This document shows, piece by piece, positions 25,756-37,000 of a stretch of DNA of 64,000 nt. The translations under genes were made by a program, and so were the position numbers. The DNA lies in contig NZ_BMHO01000001.1 of NCBI RefSeq assembly GCF_014640975.1, forward strand, positions 2,180,166-2,244,165, read 5' to 3'. Position 1 is the first letter of the stretch. Each line of letters begins with the position of its first letter. This stretch comes from Microbacterium faecale (lineage in GTDB: Bacteria; Actinomycetota; Actinomycetes; Actinomycetales; Microbacteriaceae). The notes below the pieces were generated by a model. The model made no database searches. It saw nothing but the letters and a program-made list of their open reading frames with translations, and was not told where the DNA came from.

Positions 25756-27263
25756 GCGGGCGCTCCCGTGTCCTCGTCCTCGTCACGGCGCGCGAGCCGG
25801 CGTTCCTCCTCGAGGGCGCGCTCGATCGTGCGGGCGTCCTGGCGAGCATGGTACGCATCCCGGCGCTCCGTCGTGGTGCGTCGCCGATTGCCCTCCAGCC
25901 GCGGATCCATGCCGCGCGGCGCCTGGGTGAGTTCGGCGGCCGATGTGAGGGCCGGATCCCAGTCGAAGACCATATCGTCATCGCCGATGACCACGGTGGC
26001 TCCCGGCTCGGCGCCGGCGCGGAACAGCTCGTTCTCGATCCCGAGCTTCTCGAGCCGGTCGGCGAGATAGCCCACCGCCTCGTCATTCTTGAAGTCCGTC
26101 TGATGCACCCAGCGCTCGGGCTTGCTGCCGCGGATCCGGAAGAACGTCCCCTGCGAGCCGCCCTCCTTCACGACGGCGAACTCGCGCTCGGCGTCGCGCG
26201 GGCGGATCGTGATGCGCTCCCGCGACTCCTCGACCGGAGCGAGAGCGCGGTGCTCCTCGACGACCTTCGCCAGCGCGAAGGTGAGCTCTCGCAGCCCTCG
26301 CCGGGCGACCGCGGAGACCTCGAAGACGCGGTAGCCCATTGCCTCGATGTCGGCGCGCACGAACGCGGCAAGCTCCTCGGCCTCCGGCACGTCGACCTTG
26401 TTGAGCACGACGAGTTGGGGACGATCGAGGAGCGGCACCTGCCCGTCGGGAACCGGGTAATTCGCCAGCTCTGAGCGGATCACCTCGAGGTCACTGACCG
26501 GGTCGCGGCCGGGGTCGAGCGTGGCACAGTCGAGCACGTGCACGAGCGCAGTGCACCGTTCGACGTGGCGGAGGAACTCGAGACCGAGCCCTCGACCCTC
26601 GCTCGCGCCCTCAATCAGCCCAGGAACGTCGGCGACCGTGAAGCGCGCGTCGCCCGCTTGTACGACGCCGAGGTTCGGGTGCAGCGTCGTGAACGGATAG
26701 TCGGCGATCTTCGGCCGCGCGGCGGAGACGGCCGCGATCAGGCTGGACTTGCCCGCCGAGGGGAAGCCGACGAGCGCGACATCCGCGACCGTCTTGAGTT
26801 CGAGCACGACATCGCCCTGCCACCCGGGAGTGCCGAGCAGCGCGAACCCGGGAGCCTTGCGCTTCTGCGACGCCAGCGCCGCATTGCCGAGGCCGCCCTG
26901 TCCGCCGGCAGCGGCAAGGAAGCGCATGCCGGGTTCATCCAGGTCGACGAGGGTCTGCCCCGTGGGATCCTTCACGACCGTGCCGACCGGAACGGCCAGC
27001 TCAAGCGGGGCGCCGCGTGCGCCGTGTCGCAGATCCCCCATACCGAAGCCGCCGTTCTCGGACGATCGGTGGGGCGAGTGATGGTAGGTGAGCAGCGTCG
27101 TCGTCTGCGGATCGGCGACGATGATGACGTCGCCGCCGTCGCCGCCGTTACCGCCGTCGGGACCGCCGAGCGGCTTGAACTTCTCGCGACGCACGGAAAC
27201 GCACCCGTTGCCGCCCTTGCCTGCCTTCAGGTGCAGGGTGACCTCATCGACGAACGTGACCAT
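25752..27263 (-). CDS. obg: GTPase Obg (CgtA)
   Basis: A ribosome-assembly and stress GTPase of 503 residues. The glycine-rich Obg fold (1-158) is followed by the GTPase domain with [20 protein letters not shown] (G1), [16 protein letters not shown] (G3) and NKVD (G4). The OCT domain (about 340-420) follows, then a charged tail rich in Arg and Glu. It lies downstream of rplU-rpmA, with a hairpin terminator in the gap, and upstream of proB. Confidence 0.97.
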   Translation of the reverse strand: MVTFVDEVTLHLKAGKGGNGCVSVRREKFKPLGGPDGGNGGDGGDVIIVADPQTTTLLTYHHSPHRSSENGGFGMGDLRHGARGAPLELAVPVGTVVKDPTGQTLVDLDEPGMRFLAAAGGQGGLGNAALASQKRKAPGFALLGTPGWQGDVVLELKTVADVALVGFPSAGKSSLIAAVSAARPKIADYPFTTLHPNLGVVQAGDARFTVADVPGLIEGASEGRGLGLEFLRHVERCTALVHVLDCATLDPGRDPVSDLEVIRSELANYPVPDGQVPLLDRPQLVVLNKVDVPEAEELAAFVRADIEAMGYRVFEVSAVARRGLRELTFALAKVVEEHRALAPVEESRERITIRPRDAEREFAVVKEGGSQGTFFRIRGSKPERWVHQTDFKNDEAVGYLADRLEKLGIENELFRAGAEPGATVVIGDDDMVFDWDPALTSAAELTQAPRGMDPRLEGNRRRTTTERRDAYHARQDARTIERALEEERRLARRDEDEDTGAPA

Positions 27264-27298
27264 GGTGCCTCTTCGGGAGAAAATGTGGATGCTACGCA

Positions 27299-27330
27299 GA
27301 ACGGGGGCGAGCCTCAGCCCACCCCCGTTC
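27299..27330 (-). terminator. Hairpin between rpmA and obg
   Basis: Perfect 9-base arms GAACGGGGG (27299-27307) and CCCCCGTTC (27322-27330). It follows the rpmA stop on the minus strand and could end or attenuate the ribosomal protein transcript before obg. Confidence 0.6.
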
Positions 27331-27361
27331 GACGTCTGCAGCGATCGTGTGACGCCGCCGA

Positions 27362-27619
27362 TTACTCGGCCGCGGAGACCACACTGACGACCTTGCGGCC
27401 GCGCTTCGTACCGAACTCCACGGCGCCCGCCGCGAGTGCGAACAGCGTGTCGTCGCCGCCGCGTCCCACGTTGGTGCCGGCGTGGAAGTGCGTGCCGCGC
27501 TGACGCACGAGGATCTCGCCCGCGTTGACGTCCTGGCCGCCGAAGCGCTTCACGCCGAGGCGCTGAGCATTCGAGTCACGACCGTTACGGGTAGAGCTGA
27601 CGCCCTTCTTACTTGCCAT
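27362..27619 (-). CDS. rpmA: 50S ribosomal protein L27
   Basis: The 85-residue L27 of the large ribosomal subunit lies near the peptidyl transferase centre. [20 protein letters not shown] and LGVKRFGGQ are the typical N-terminus, followed by [26 protein letters not shown] precedes ATG 27619. It follows rplU by 22 bases. Confidence 0.98.
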   Translation of the reverse strand: MASKKGVSSTRNGRDSNAQRLGVKRFGGQDVNAGEILVRQRGTHFHAGTNVGRGGDDTLFALAAGAVEFGTKRGRKVVSVVSAAE

Positions 27620-27641
27620 CTCGGTGTCCTCTTCCTGGCGC

Positions 27642-27950
27642 TTACTTGATTCCGGTGACCTTGACGCGCGTGAGCTCCTGACGGTGCCCCTGGCGCTTCT
27701 TGTAGCCGGTCTTGTTCTTGAACTTCTGAATGACGATCTTCGGGCCGCGGAGGTTGCCCTGGACCTCGGCCGTGACCTTGACCTTCGACAGCGCGTCGGC
27801 CTCGGTCGTCACCGTGTCGCCGTCGACGAAGAGGACGGCGGGCAGCTCGATCGACTCGCCCTCGGCAGCCTGAACTCGGTCAAGCGTGATGATCGAGCCG
27901 ACCTCGACCTTCTCCTGCCGGCCACCGGCGCGAACAACTGCGTAAACCAC
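27642..27950 (-). CDS. rplU: 50S ribosomal protein L21
   Basis: The 102-residue L21 has the usual start [20 protein letters not shown] and end [20 protein letters not shown]. The start is GTG 27950 with AGG 7 bases upstream; the frame extends further 5' but the added residues do not resemble L21. About 130-190 bases upstream form a leader and promoter region. Confidence 0.96.
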   Translation of the reverse strand: MVYAVVRAGGRQEKVEVGSIITLDRVQAAEGESIELPAVLFVDGDTVTTEADALSKVKVTAEVQGNLRGPKIVIQKFKNKTGYKKRQGHRQELTRVKVTGIK

Positions 27951-28138
27951 GTTGATACCTGTTTCGTAGGAAATGGGATTGTGCGAGGCGCATCCGTCAT
28001 GGTGTGTGATCGCGCCGCCAGTGGGAGAGCGCGCGACCCGAGACGCACCAGCGTACAACTTTACCTGATTGATGCTGAATGCGGCAATTGCGCGCGGCGG
28101 CGCGTCGTGACGATCCCGTCACCGATATCGTGGCGGCC

Positions 28139-28405
28139 ATGGCGATCCTCGTCGACACCCCGATGTGGCCCGCGCACGGCCGACTCTGGGCCCACCTCAT
28201 CAGCGACACGGATCTCACGGAGCTCCACGCGTTCGCGGCGGCGGTCGGCCTCCCCCGCCGGGCATTCGACCTCGACCACTACGACGTGCCCGCTGAGCGC
28301 ATCGACGCAATCGTCGCCGCGGGCGCACGGCGCGTCACCGCCGGCGAACTGACCCGGGCGCTCATCGCCTCCGGACTGCGCGTGCGCGGACGCGACCGCA
28401 CGTGA
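28139..28405 (+). CDS. DUF4031 domain protein
   Basis: An 88-residue protein with the DUF4031 pattern: MAILVDTPMWPAHGRLWAHL, ELHAFAAAVGLPRRAFDLDH and DVPAERIDAIVAAGARRVTA. Function unknown; such proteins are common in actinobacteria. ATG 28139 is preferred because the family begins at this point. It is divergent from rplU and convergent with rne. Confidence 0.85.
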   Translation: MAILVDTPMWPAHGRLWAHLISDTDLTELHAFAAAVGLPRRAFDLDHYDVPAERIDAIVAAGARRVTAGELTRALIASGLRVRGRDRT

Positions 28406-28443
28406 TCGGCCCTGCGCGCGGACTCCTCCGCGGGCAGGGCCGA
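28406..28443. terminator. Bidirectional terminator between the DUF4031 gene and rne
   Basis: TCGGCCCTGC at 28406-28415 pairs with GCAGGGCCGA at 28434-28443, with an inner GCGGA/TCCGC pairing. It begins directly after the DUF4031 stop and ends 15 bases before the rne stop, so it can serve both. Confidence 0.7.
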
Positions 28444-28458
28444 TGACGGCGCGAACCC

Positions 28459-30993
28459 TCAGCTCGCGGACTCCTCCGTCGACTCCTCGCCCACCTTGAC
28501 CGCGGTGCCCTGCAGAGCCGCCGTCGTCACGCGACGACGCGAGCGGCCCTGCCCCGGCGCCTTCGGCTCCGGCAGCGCATTCAGGACGGAATCCAGCAGG
28601 TTGCTGGCTCCACCGGATCCCGACGACGATGAGGCGCTTCCCGATCCCGACGTCGACGCCGCGCCGCCGGAATCGCTCGCGCGACGACGACGCGGCTTGC
28701 GCGGCTTCTCATCAGCGGCGGGAGCCTCGTCCTCGGCTCCGCGCGGCCCCTCGGGCAAAACGGTCGCGAGCTGGTCGAGCGACGACGGAGCGTCAGCCCC
28801 GTTGCGGCCCTGGTCAGGTCGGGCGGGAGCGTCGTCCTCCTTGGGGAGCGTCGACGCGGCGATCTTCGCGAGCGCAGACTTCGCGCCCTCGGTGTTCACG
28901 TGGGTCGGCTCGTCCTTCTCCGCCGGCGCCTCGCTCTTGCCGGAGCGCGACTTGCCGCCGCGCGAGCGGCGCCCGCCGCCGTTGCCCGAAGTGCGGTGCT
29001 TCGACACGGGATCGTGGTGGACGATGATGCCGCGTCCGGCACACACGTCGCAGGCCTCGCTAAACGTCTCCAGCAGCCCGAGACCGATCTTCTTACGCGT
29101 CATCTGGACGAGGCCGAGCGTGGTGACCTCGGCGACCTGGTGCTTCGTGCGGTCGCGGCTGAGGCATTCGATGAGACGCCGCAGCACGAGGTCGCGGTTG
29201 GACTCCAGGACCATGTCGATGAAGTCGACCACGATGATGCCGCCGATGTCGCGCAGGCGCAGCTGCCGCACGATCTCCTCCGCCGCCTCGAGGTTGTTCT
29301 TCGTGACGGTCTCTTCGAGGTTGCCCCCGGATCCGACGAACTTGCCGGTGTTGACGTCGATGACCGTCATCGCCTCGGTGCGGTCGATGACGAGCGACCC
29401 GCCGGACGGGAGCCAGACCTTGCGGTCGAGCGCTTTCTCGATCTGCTCGGAGATGCGGTGATCGTCGAACGGATCGGCGTCGCCCTCGTGGGTCTCGACA
29501 CGCTCGAGGAGATCGGGCGCGACCTGCTCAAGGTAGGACCGGATGGTCCCCTCGGCATCGGTGCCCTTGATCACCATCCGCCGGAAGTCCTCGTTGAACA
29601 CGTCGCGGACGATCTTCACGAGCAGGTCCGGCTCGCTGTGCAGGAGCTTCGGCGCCTGGCCCTTCTCGACCTGCTTCCGAATGTGCTCCCACTGCTTCGC
29701 GAGGTGGTCGACGTCGCGCGTGAGCTGATCCTCCGATGTACCCTCAGCGGCCGTGCGCACGATCACGCCGGCCGACTCCGGCAGGACCTTCTTCAGGATC
29801 TTCTTGAGTCGCGCGCGCTCCGTGTCCGGAAGCTTCCGCGAGATGCCGTTCATGGATCCGGCAGGGACGTACACGAGGTAGCGTCCGGGAAGCGAGATCT
29901 GGCTGGTCAGGCGCGCACCCTTGTGGCCCACGGGATCCTTCGTGACCTGCACGAGCACCGTGTCACCCGGCTTGAGCGCGAGCTCAATGCGGCGCGGCTG
30001 GTTGCCCGTCTCGACCGCGTCCCAGTCGACCTCGCCGGAGTAGAGCACCGCGTTGCGGCCGCGACCGATGTCGACGAACGCCGCCTCCATGCTCGGCAGC
30101 ACATTCTGCACGCGCCCGAGGTAGACGTTGCCGATGAGCGACTGGTCCTGAGCGCGAGCGACGTAGTGCTCGACGAGCACGCCGTCCTCGAGGACGCCGA
30201 TCTGAGTGCGGTCCTGCTTCGCGCGCACGACCATCTCGCGATCGACGGACTCGCGACGGGCGAGGAACTCGGCCTCGGTGACGACCGAGCGGCGACGCCC
30301 GGCCTCGCGCCCGTCGCGGCGACGCTGTTTCTTCGCCTCGAGGCGGGTGGACCCCTTGATGCGCTGGGGCTCGGTGACCACCTCGACGACGCGCTTGCGC
30401 CCGCCACCGTCGTTCTGGTCGCTCCCGGATCCGCGGCGCCGACGCCGACGCGAGGAACGGCCGCCGCCGGACGACCGGTCGGAGCCACTGTCGTCGTCCT
30501 CGTCGTAGTCGTCTTCGTCGAGTGCGGGCAGCGACGGCATCAGGCGCACGTCCGGTGCGTAGAACGCGAGGGCCGTCGACACGCGGGAGACGAAGTTCTC
30601 CGGCAGGAGCCCGAGGCTCACCGCAGTCGGGACCTTCGGCGAATCGTCGTCGCCCCCCGAGCCATCCGCCGAATCGTCGGAACCGGAGCTGGCGTCAGCC
30701 TTCTCGTCCGGCGCCGGAGCGTCGGAGCCCGACGGCTCGGCCGGTGGATCGGAGCTGGCGGAGCCGGAGGCTGCGTCGTGATCGGATCCCGGATTCTCGG
30801 CGGAGCCGTCATTCCCCTCCGGCGCCTGCGTGTCCGCAGCGGTGCCGTCGGATTCGGATCCAGGCACGACGGGCGCCTGCGCTGCAGACTCGGGATCGGA
30901 CGCGCCTGGCCGTCCGACCTGTGGCGTCGCCTGCTCCTGCTCGTCTGCTCGTGTGTCGTCCTGGTGGTTCGTGTCGTTGTTCTCTTCGGCCAT
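28459..30993 (-). CDS. rne: Ribonuclease E/G
   Basis: Endoribonuclease for mRNA decay and stable RNA maturation, 844 residues. An acidic, Ser/Asp/Gly-rich N-terminal region of about 200 residues, probably disordered, precedes a basic segment and the S1 domain (YVARAQDQSLIGNVYLGRVQ). The RNase H-like/DNase I-like catalytic core has VIDRTEAMTVIDVNTGKFVG and IIVVDFIDM with the metal-binding aspartates, then the zinc-link ACDVCAGRGII. A Ser/Gly-rich basic tail ends the protein. The extra N-terminal region is the usual actinobacterial arrangement, in contrast to the C-terminal scaffold of E. coli RNase E. Confidence 0.95.
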   Translation of the reverse strand: MAEENNDTNHQDDTRADEQEQATPQVGRPGASDPESAAQAPVVPGSESDGTAADTQAPEGNDGSAENPGSDHDAASGSASSDPPAEPSGSDAPAPDEKADASSGSDDSADGSGGDDDSPKVPTAVSLGLLPENFVSRVSTALAFYAPDVRLMPSLPALDEDDYDEDDDSGSDRSSGGGRSSRRRRRRGSGSDQNDGGGRKRVVEVVTEPQRIKGSTRLEAKKQRRRDGREAGRRRSVVTEAEFLARRESVDREMVVRAKQDRTQIGVLEDGVLVEHYVARAQDQSLIGNVYLGRVQNVLPSMEAAFVDIGRGRNAVLYSGEVDWDAVETGNQPRRIELALKPGDTVLVQVTKDPVGHKGARLTSQISLPGRYLVYVPAGSMNGISRKLPDTERARLKKILKKVLPESAGVIVRTAAEGTSEDQLTRDVDHLAKQWEHIRKQVEKGQAPKLLHSEPDLLVKIVRDVFNEDFRRMVIKGTDAEGTIRSYLEQVAPDLLERVETHEGDADPFDDHRISEQIEKALDRKVWLPSGGSLVIDRTEAMTVIDVNTGKFVGSGGNLEETVTKNNLEAAEEIVRQLRLRDIGGIIVVDFIDMVLESNRDLVLRRLIECLSRDRTKHQVAEVTTLGLVQMTRKKIGLGLLETFSEACDVCAGRGIIVHHDPVSKHRTSGNGGGRRSRGGKSRSGKSEAPAEKDEPTHVNTEGAKSALAKIAASTLPKEDDAPARPDQGRNGADAPSSLDQLATVLPEGPRGAEDEAPAADEKPRKPRRRRASDSGGAASTSGSGSASSSSGSGGASNLLDSVLNALPEPKAPGQGRSRRRVTTAALQGTAVKVGEESTEESAS

Positions 30994-31234
30994 TTCTGGC
31001 GAACTCCCTGCACGAGCGGTCTCACGCCCGTGGAAATCGTGTTGCGCGTCGCGTCGCGAGGCAACTTCTCATCGGTCTGCGGCGGCCCCTGGGGCCTCTC
31101 ACCGCGCGAAGCATCCATTGCTCCGAAGTCTTCTCGCAGTCATTATCTCACCTTGGTACCAATCTCGCGCATTCAGGTACGTCTCGCAGGTTCGGGCGCG
31201 TCGTCTGAGCGGCGGCGATGACAGACTGGACGTC

Positions 31235-31849
31235 ATGACCATCGCGACGCAGAAGCGCCCGACCGCCCTGGCCGTCTGGCTCGTCTTCGCCGGAATCGTC
31301 GGCCTCATTGCCGCGTTCACCCTCACGATCGAGAAGTTCGACGCCTACGAGAACCCCGGCGAGGGCGCGGCGTGCGACTTCAGCGTGCTCGTGCAGTGCT
31401 CGGCCAACCTCGATGCCCCACAGGGGTCGGCGTTCGGGTTCCCGAACCCGATCATCGGGCTCATCGGTTGGATGGCACCGCTCGCCGTCGGAATGGCGGT
31501 GCTGGCGGGCGCGCGATTCGCGCGATGGTTCTGGGCGGCATTCACCCTCGGCATGACGTTCGCGTTCGGCTTCGTGTGCTGGCTCATCGCGCAGAGCATC
31601 TTCGTCATCGGCACGCTGTGCCCGTGGTGCATGGTGACGTGGGTCGTCACGATCCCGTCGTTCTACGCGGTACTGCTGCACAGCGTGCGCATCGGCGCGC
31701 TCCCACTCCCCCGCGGCGTGCGGAAGGTTGCCGACCGCACGATGGGGTGGGTACCGCTCATCTCGGTGCTGTCGTTCGTGATCATCACGCTCATGGCGCA
31801 GGTGCGGCTGGATGCGATCACGTCGATCCTCGACACGATCTTCGCGTAG
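31235..31849 (+). CDS. Vitamin K epoxide reductase (VKOR) family protein
   Basis: A 204-residue membrane protein with about five helices. It has the VKOR cysteine pairs: CDFSVLVQCSANLD in the loop after helix 1, and the active-site CPWC in IGTLCPWCMVTWVV. In actinobacteria VKOR regenerates DsbA-type oxidases using quinone, so it supports disulfide formation outside the membrane. No Dsb partner gene is adjacent. The start ATG 31235 is 241 bases from the divergent rne start. Confidence 0.93.
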   Translation: MTIATQKRPTALAVWLVFAGIVGLIAAFTLTIEKFDAYENPGEGAACDFSVLVQCSANLDAPQGSAFGFPNPIIGLIGWMAPLAVGMAVLAGARFARWFWAAFTLGMTFAFGFVCWLIAQSIFVIGTLCPWCMVTWVVTIPSFYAVLLHSVRIGALPLPRGVRKVADRTMGWVPLISVLSFVIITLMAQVRLDAITSILDTIFA

Positions 31850-31873
31850 GCCCTTCCCCGGCCCGGGCGCGGG

Positions 31874-32290
31874 TCAGTCGAACCAGAGGGCGAGCTCGCG
31901 CGCGGCCGACTCGGGGCTGTCGGATCCGTGAACGAGGTTCTGCTGCACCTTCAGGCCCCAGTCACGGCCGAGGTCGCCGCGGATCGTTCCGGGCGCCGCA
32001 GTCGTGGGCTCGGTGGCGCCGGCGAGCGAGCGGAACCCCTCGATGACGCGGTTGCCGGCGACGCGCACGGCGACGACGTCGCCCGACATCATGAACTCGA
32101 CGAGCGGCTCGTAGAACGGCTTGCCCTCGTGCTCGGCATAGTGCTGCGCGAGGACGTCGCGAGACGGGGTCAGCTTGCGAATGTCGACGAGCTCGTACCC
32201 CTTCTGCTCGATGCGAGCGAGGATCTGCCCCGTGAGGCCGCGCGCCACGCCGTCGGGCTTGATGAGGACGAGGGTTTCTTCAGAAGCCAT
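31874..32290 (-). CDS. ndk: Nucleoside diphosphate kinase
   Basis: It exchanges gamma-phosphates between NTPs and NDPs. The 138-residue protein has TLVLIKPDGVARGLTGQILA at the start, EHEGKPFYEPLVEFMMSGDV, and the active-site histidine in NLVHGSDSPESAARELALWF. It is the last gene of the ileS-folC-DUF4233-ndk group, 17 bases after the DUF4233 gene. Confidence 0.98.
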   Translation of the reverse strand: MASEETLVLIKPDGVARGLTGQILARIEQKGYELVDIRKLTPSRDVLAQHYAEHEGKPFYEPLVEFMMSGDVVAVRVAGNRVIEGFRSLAGATEPTTAAPGTIRGDLGRDWGLKVQQNLVHGSDSPESAARELALWFD

Positions 32291-32307
32291 GTGTCGAATC
32301 TACCGGA

Positions 32308-32700
32308 TCAGGCTGTGCCGTCCGTACCGTGCTGATCCGCGATGCGGCGCTCCACGCGCGCCCCACCGATCATCGCGTAGGCCCACAGCCCACCGAACAC
32401 GACCGTGATCAGCAGGATCGCCGGGACGAGGAAGGCGCCGAGCGCGATCACCCCTTGCAGCACCCAGCCGAGTACGCGTCCCCACGTCCAGCGGAGGGTG
32501 CCGCTTGCGGCGAGGAGCACGATGAGCATGATTCCGCCCGCGACGATGCCCCACCAGTCCGCGATGCCCGACGGAAGGGACTTGAGGCCGAACACGACGA
32601 GCCCCGCGAGGAACACCACGATCGATTCGAACCCGAGCACGATCGAGCCGACCTTCTCGGGGAGGGTGCGATAGCGGCGTGCGCGCGGCGTCTTCGCCAT
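32308..32700 (-). CDS. DUF4233 membrane protein
   Basis: A 130-residue protein with four hydrophobic segments (VLGFESIVVFLAGLVVFGL, WWGIVAGGIMLIVLLAASG, GRVLGWVLQGVIALGAFLV, ILLITVVFGGLWAYAMIG). LGFESIVVFLAxLxxFGL and the position right after folC are typical of DUF4233 in actinobacteria. Function unknown. ATG 32700 overlaps the folC stop by one base. Confidence 0.88.
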   Translation of the reverse strand: MAKTPRARRYRTLPEKVGSIVLGFESIVVFLAGLVVFGLKSLPSGIADWWGIVAGGIMLIVLLAASGTLRWTWGRVLGWVLQGVIALGAFLVPAILLITVVFGGLWAYAMIGGARVERRIADQHGTDGTA

Positions 32701-34046
32701 CACGGCTTCCACCCTTCCACGCGTGCGAGCGCGATCGCCTCGCCGCCCAGCACGATCGAACCCGCCACGAGCACAGCCCTCTTCTCTCCCTCGGCGGCCC
32801 ATTCGCGCGCCGCCTCCATCGCGTCGACGACGTTCGGATGCACGGTCGGGCGCAGTCCCCGTTCCTCCGCCGCGTCCGCGATCTCGTCCGCTGACGCCGA
32901 GCGCTCCGAGTCGGACTCCGTGGCGAACACGTGCGTCGCGATCGTGGCAAGTTCACCGATGATTCCGGCGATGTCCTTGTCCGCCATCACGCCCAGCACG
33001 ACGCCCCACTCGTCCATGTCGAACGACTCGCCGAGCGCCTCGACGAGGGCCCTCGCGCCGTGCGGGTTGTGGGCGGCGTCGACCACGATCGTCGGCTCGG
33101 TTCCGATGAGCTCGAGCCGGCCGGGAGACGTCGCCTCCCCGAACCCCTCGGCACGCAGATCGTCGGGGATCGGCTGCTCGCCCCCGCCGATGAGCGCCTC
33201 GACGGCCGCGAGGGCGAGAGCCGCGTTCGCGGCCTGGTGGCGTCCGAACAGCGGCAAGTAGTCCTCGTCGTACGAGGCGGCGAGGCCGCGGAATGACACC
33301 TGCTGCCCACCGACAGCGAGCTTTCGGTCCGTGAGCGCGAAGTCGGCGCCCTCGAAGGCGATCTGTGCTCCCTGCTCTGCGGCGACACGTCTGAGCACAG
33401 CGGCGACGCCAGCGTCCTGCTGGGCCGAAACGACCCGCGCGCCCGGCTTGATGATGCCAGCCTTGACCTCGGCGATTTCCTCGCGCGTTGCGCCGAGACG
33501 GGCGGCATGGTCCATCGCAACGGGTCCGATCACCGCGACGTCGCCGTCCGCGGTGTTGGTCGAGTCCCAGGCTCCGCCCATCCCCACCTCGAGGACGAGC
33601 ACGTCGACGGGCGCGTCGGCGCACGCGACGAAGGCGAGCACCGTGAGCAGCTCGAAGAACGTCAGTGGATTCTGTCCGTCGGCCGCGAGCTCCTCGTCGA
33701 CGAGGGAGATGAACGGTTCGATCTCATTCCAGGCGTCGGACACCGCGTCATCTGCGATCGGCTCACCGTCGATCAGGATCCGCTCCGTGAACCGCACGAG
33801 GTGCGGGCTCGTGAAGAGGCCGGTCCGCAGGCCGTGCGCGCGAATCAACGACTCGATCATGCGCGCCGTCGAGGTCTTGCCGTTGGTGCCGGTCACGTGT
33901 ACGACGCGATATGTGCGCTGCGGGTCGTCGAGGTAGGCGAGCATCTTCGCCGTGCGGTCGAGGCGAGGCTCGACCCACGACTCCCCCGCCCGCGCGATCA
34001 GCTGCTCATAGACTGCGTCGGCCCGCTGCACGTCGGATCCGCTCAT
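32700..34046 (-). CDS. folC: Folylpolyglutamate / dihydrofolate synthase FolC
   Basis: A Mur-ligase-type enzyme that adds glutamate to folates, and dihydropteroate to glutamate in bifunctional forms. The 448-residue protein shows [20 protein letters not shown] (ATP loop), [28 protein letters not shown] and the C-terminal [21 protein letters not shown] 34046 overlaps the ileS stop (ATGA), so it sits downstream of the ileS T-box transcript. Confidence 0.96.
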   Translation of the reverse strand: MSGSDVQRADAVYEQLIARAGESWVEPRLDRTAKMLAYLDDPQRTYRVVHVTGTNGKTSTARMIESLIRAHGLRTGLFTSPHLVRFTERILIDGEPIADDAVSDAWNEIEPFISLVDEELAADGQNPLTFFELLTVLAFVACADAPVDVLVLEVGMGGAWDSTNTADGDVAVIGPVAMDHAARLGATREEIAEVKAGIIKPGARVVSAQQDAGVAAVLRRVAAEQGAQIAFEGADFALTDRKLAVGGQQVSFRGLAASYDEDYLPLFGRHQAANAALALAAVEALIGGGEQPIPDDLRAEGFGEATSPGRLELIGTEPTIVVDAAHNPHGARALVEALGESFDMDEWGVVLGVMADKDIAGIIGELATIATHVFATESDSERSASADEIADAAEERGLRPTVHPNVVDAMEAAREWAAEGEKRAVLVAGSIVLGGEAIALARVEGWKP

Positions 34047-37000
34047 CGCCCCATCTCCTGCCGTGCGACCGCGATGGTGATGTCCCCGACGTTCGCGTAG
34101 GTTCCTGCGCCGATCACATTCACGTGCTCCGGGCGGAATCCGAACTCCCTCACCCACGCATCCGCGGTGGAGAAGTCCTCTCGCTCGAGGTTCTCGTCTG
34201 CGTCCTGCGGGTCACCGAGGCGCGCAAGCTCGACAGGATCGTTCAGCACAGGCTCGAATGACACCGACAGCGTTTCCTCCTGGACGAGGGAGGCCAACGG
34301 CGAGCCGAATGGCATCGACTCGAAAGTGCCGAACACGGCACGGTCGTCGGCGCTGTCGAACGCGATCGCCAGGCGGATGCGGTCGCTGACGTCGAAGTCT
34401 GCCTTTTTGCGGGTGTCCTGCACGGCACGGATCACGTCGCGCGCGAGCCCCTCGGCCTCGAGCTCCGGCGTCATCTGCGTGTCGAGGATCACGAATCCGC
34501 CGCCGGGCAGCGTCGCGATCGCTTCGCCTGCGGGGCGTCCGGACGTGTCGAGAGCCAAGTCGTACTCGCCGTCCTGCAGCTCGATGCCACCGGCAGTGAC
34601 GACACCGTCGGACTCGGACCACTCGCCCGTCTTCGACGCCTTGATCACCTGCTGGACCTGCTTGCCGATTCTCGGCCCCAGGGCGCGCGCGTTGACGCTC
34701 AGCCGGTGGGAGATTCCGTACCGCTTCGCGGTGTCCTCCGTCAGCTCGTCGAGTTCGATCGCCTTCACGTTCAACTCGTCGCGCAGGATGTCCTCGAACT
34801 GACCGAGCCCGGCGGATCCGGCCGCGACCACCGTCAGCTTCGCGAGCGGCAGGCGCACGCGCAGCTTCTCCTTCTTGCGCAGTCCGTTCGCGACGCTCGA
34901 TGCGTCTCGTACCGCATCCATCGCCGTTCGGATGTCAGCCGCCGCCGGGAACTCGCCCGCGTCCGGCCAGTCGGTCAGGTGCACGCTCCGCTCGCCCGTT
35001 AGCCCCTGCCACACGCGCTCGGTAACGAGCGGTAGCATCGGCGCCGCCACGCGGCACAGAGTCTCCAGCACGGTGTAAAGCGTGTCGAACGCCTCGCGAC
35101 TCGCAGGGTCATCCGTCACGTCGCCCCAGAACCGGTCGCGCGACCGACGGATGTACCAGTTCGTGAGCGCCTCGGCGAAGTCGCGAAGTCGCTCGGATGC
35201 CGTTGTCGAGTCGAGCGCCTCCAGGTCGGCCCGCACGTCGCGAACGAGGTCGCCCGTGAGCGCAAGGATGTATCGATCGAGGACGTGTGTGGAGTCAGTG
35301 CGCCACTCGGCCTCGTATCCGCCCGCAGCGTTCGCGTAGGTCGAGAAGAAGTACCACGAGTTCCACAGCGGCAGCATGAACTCGCGCACGCCCTGGCGGA
35401 TCCCCTCTTCGGTCACGGAGAGGTTGCCACCGCGCAGCACCGACGACGACATCAGGAACCAGCGCATCGCGTCGGACCCGTCGCGGTCGAAGACCTCACT
35501 GACGTTCGGGTAGTTGCGCAGCGACTTCGACATCTTCTGGCCGTCGCTGCCGAGAACGATGCCGTGACAGCTCACGCCCGTGAACGCCGGGCGGTCGAAC
35601 AGTGCGGTCGAGAGCACGTGCATGACGTAGAACCACCCACGCGTCTGCCCGATGTACTCGACGATGAAGTCGGCCGGCGCGTGGTCGTCGAACCAGTCGG
35701 CGTTCTCGAACGGATAGTGCACCTGCGCGAACGGCATCGAGCCGGAATCGAACCACACGTCGAAGACGTCCTCGATGCGGCGCATCGTGCTCTTCCCCGT
35801 CGGATCATCCGGGTTCGGGCGCGTGAGCCGATCGACGTACGGGCGGTGCAGGTCGACTTCGCCCGCCTCGTTGCGCGGGAGCGCGCCGAAATCGCGCTCG
35901 AGTTCTTCGAAGGAGCCGTACACATCGACGCGCGGGTGGTTCGGGTCGTCGGACTTCCACACGGGGATCGGCGATCCCCAGTAGCGGTTGCGACTGATCG
36001 ACCAGTCGCGCGCGCCCTCGAGCCACTTGCCGAACTGTCCGTGTTTGACGTTCTCGGGCGCCCAGGTGATCTGCTCGTTATTCGCGAGCAGGCTGTCCTT
36101 GAAATCCGTCACCCGCACGAACCAGCTGGAGACCGGCATGTAGACGAGCGGGTTCCGGCAGCGCCAGCAGTGCGGGTAGGAGTGCACGTAGCTCGCGTGC
36201 TTCAGCAGGCGACCATTCTGACGAAGCAACCGCACGAGCGGCGTGTTCGCATCCATCCACAGCTCGCCGGCGACGTCGGGCACGCTGTCGAGGAAGCGGC
36301 CATCCGGACCGAGCGAAAGGAATGACGGGATGCCGTGCGCCTCGTGCACGCGATGGTCGTCCTCACCGTACGGCGCCTGGTGCACGATGCCGGTGCCATC
36401 GCCCGTCGAGACGTAGTCGTCCGCGAGGATCCGCCACGCGTTCTGCGTGCCCCACGTGTCCACGTCGACGAAGTAGTCGAACAGCGGATCGTAGGCGACG
36501 CCGGCGAGCTCGGCTCCCGTGAGTCGCGATTCGATCGCCGCGACCGCGTCCTCGGGATCCTCGTAGCCGAGTTCCTTGGCGTGCGCGGCGACGCGATCCT
36601 CGGCGAGCAGGAATCGGCCCGCCGCCACGTTCTCGCCGGGCCCGGCGGGACCCGACGGGACGATCGCGTACGCGATGTCCGGCCCGACGGCGAGCGAGAG
36701 GTTCGTCGGCAGCGTCCAGGGCGTGGTCGTCCACGCGAGCGCCCGCGCGCCGACGAGTCCGAGCGAGGACGCCTTCTCCCCCGTGAGCGGGAACGTGATC
36801 GTGACCGACGGGTCCTGGCGGTCCTGGTAGACGTCGTCGTCCATGCGCAGCTCGTGGTTGCTCAGCGGCGTCTGGTCGCGCCAGCAGTACGGCAGCACGC
36901 GGTAGCCCTCGTAGGCGAGGCCTTTCTCATAGAGAGCCTTGAACGCCCACAGCACGCTCTCCATGTACGACGGGTCGAGCGTCTTGTACCCGCGCTCGAA

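Noticed and set aside
27951..28078. Autoregulatory ribosomal protein leader before rplU
   Set aside because: The leader has some pairing potential, but no conserved motif could be identified by eye, so no riboregulator is called.
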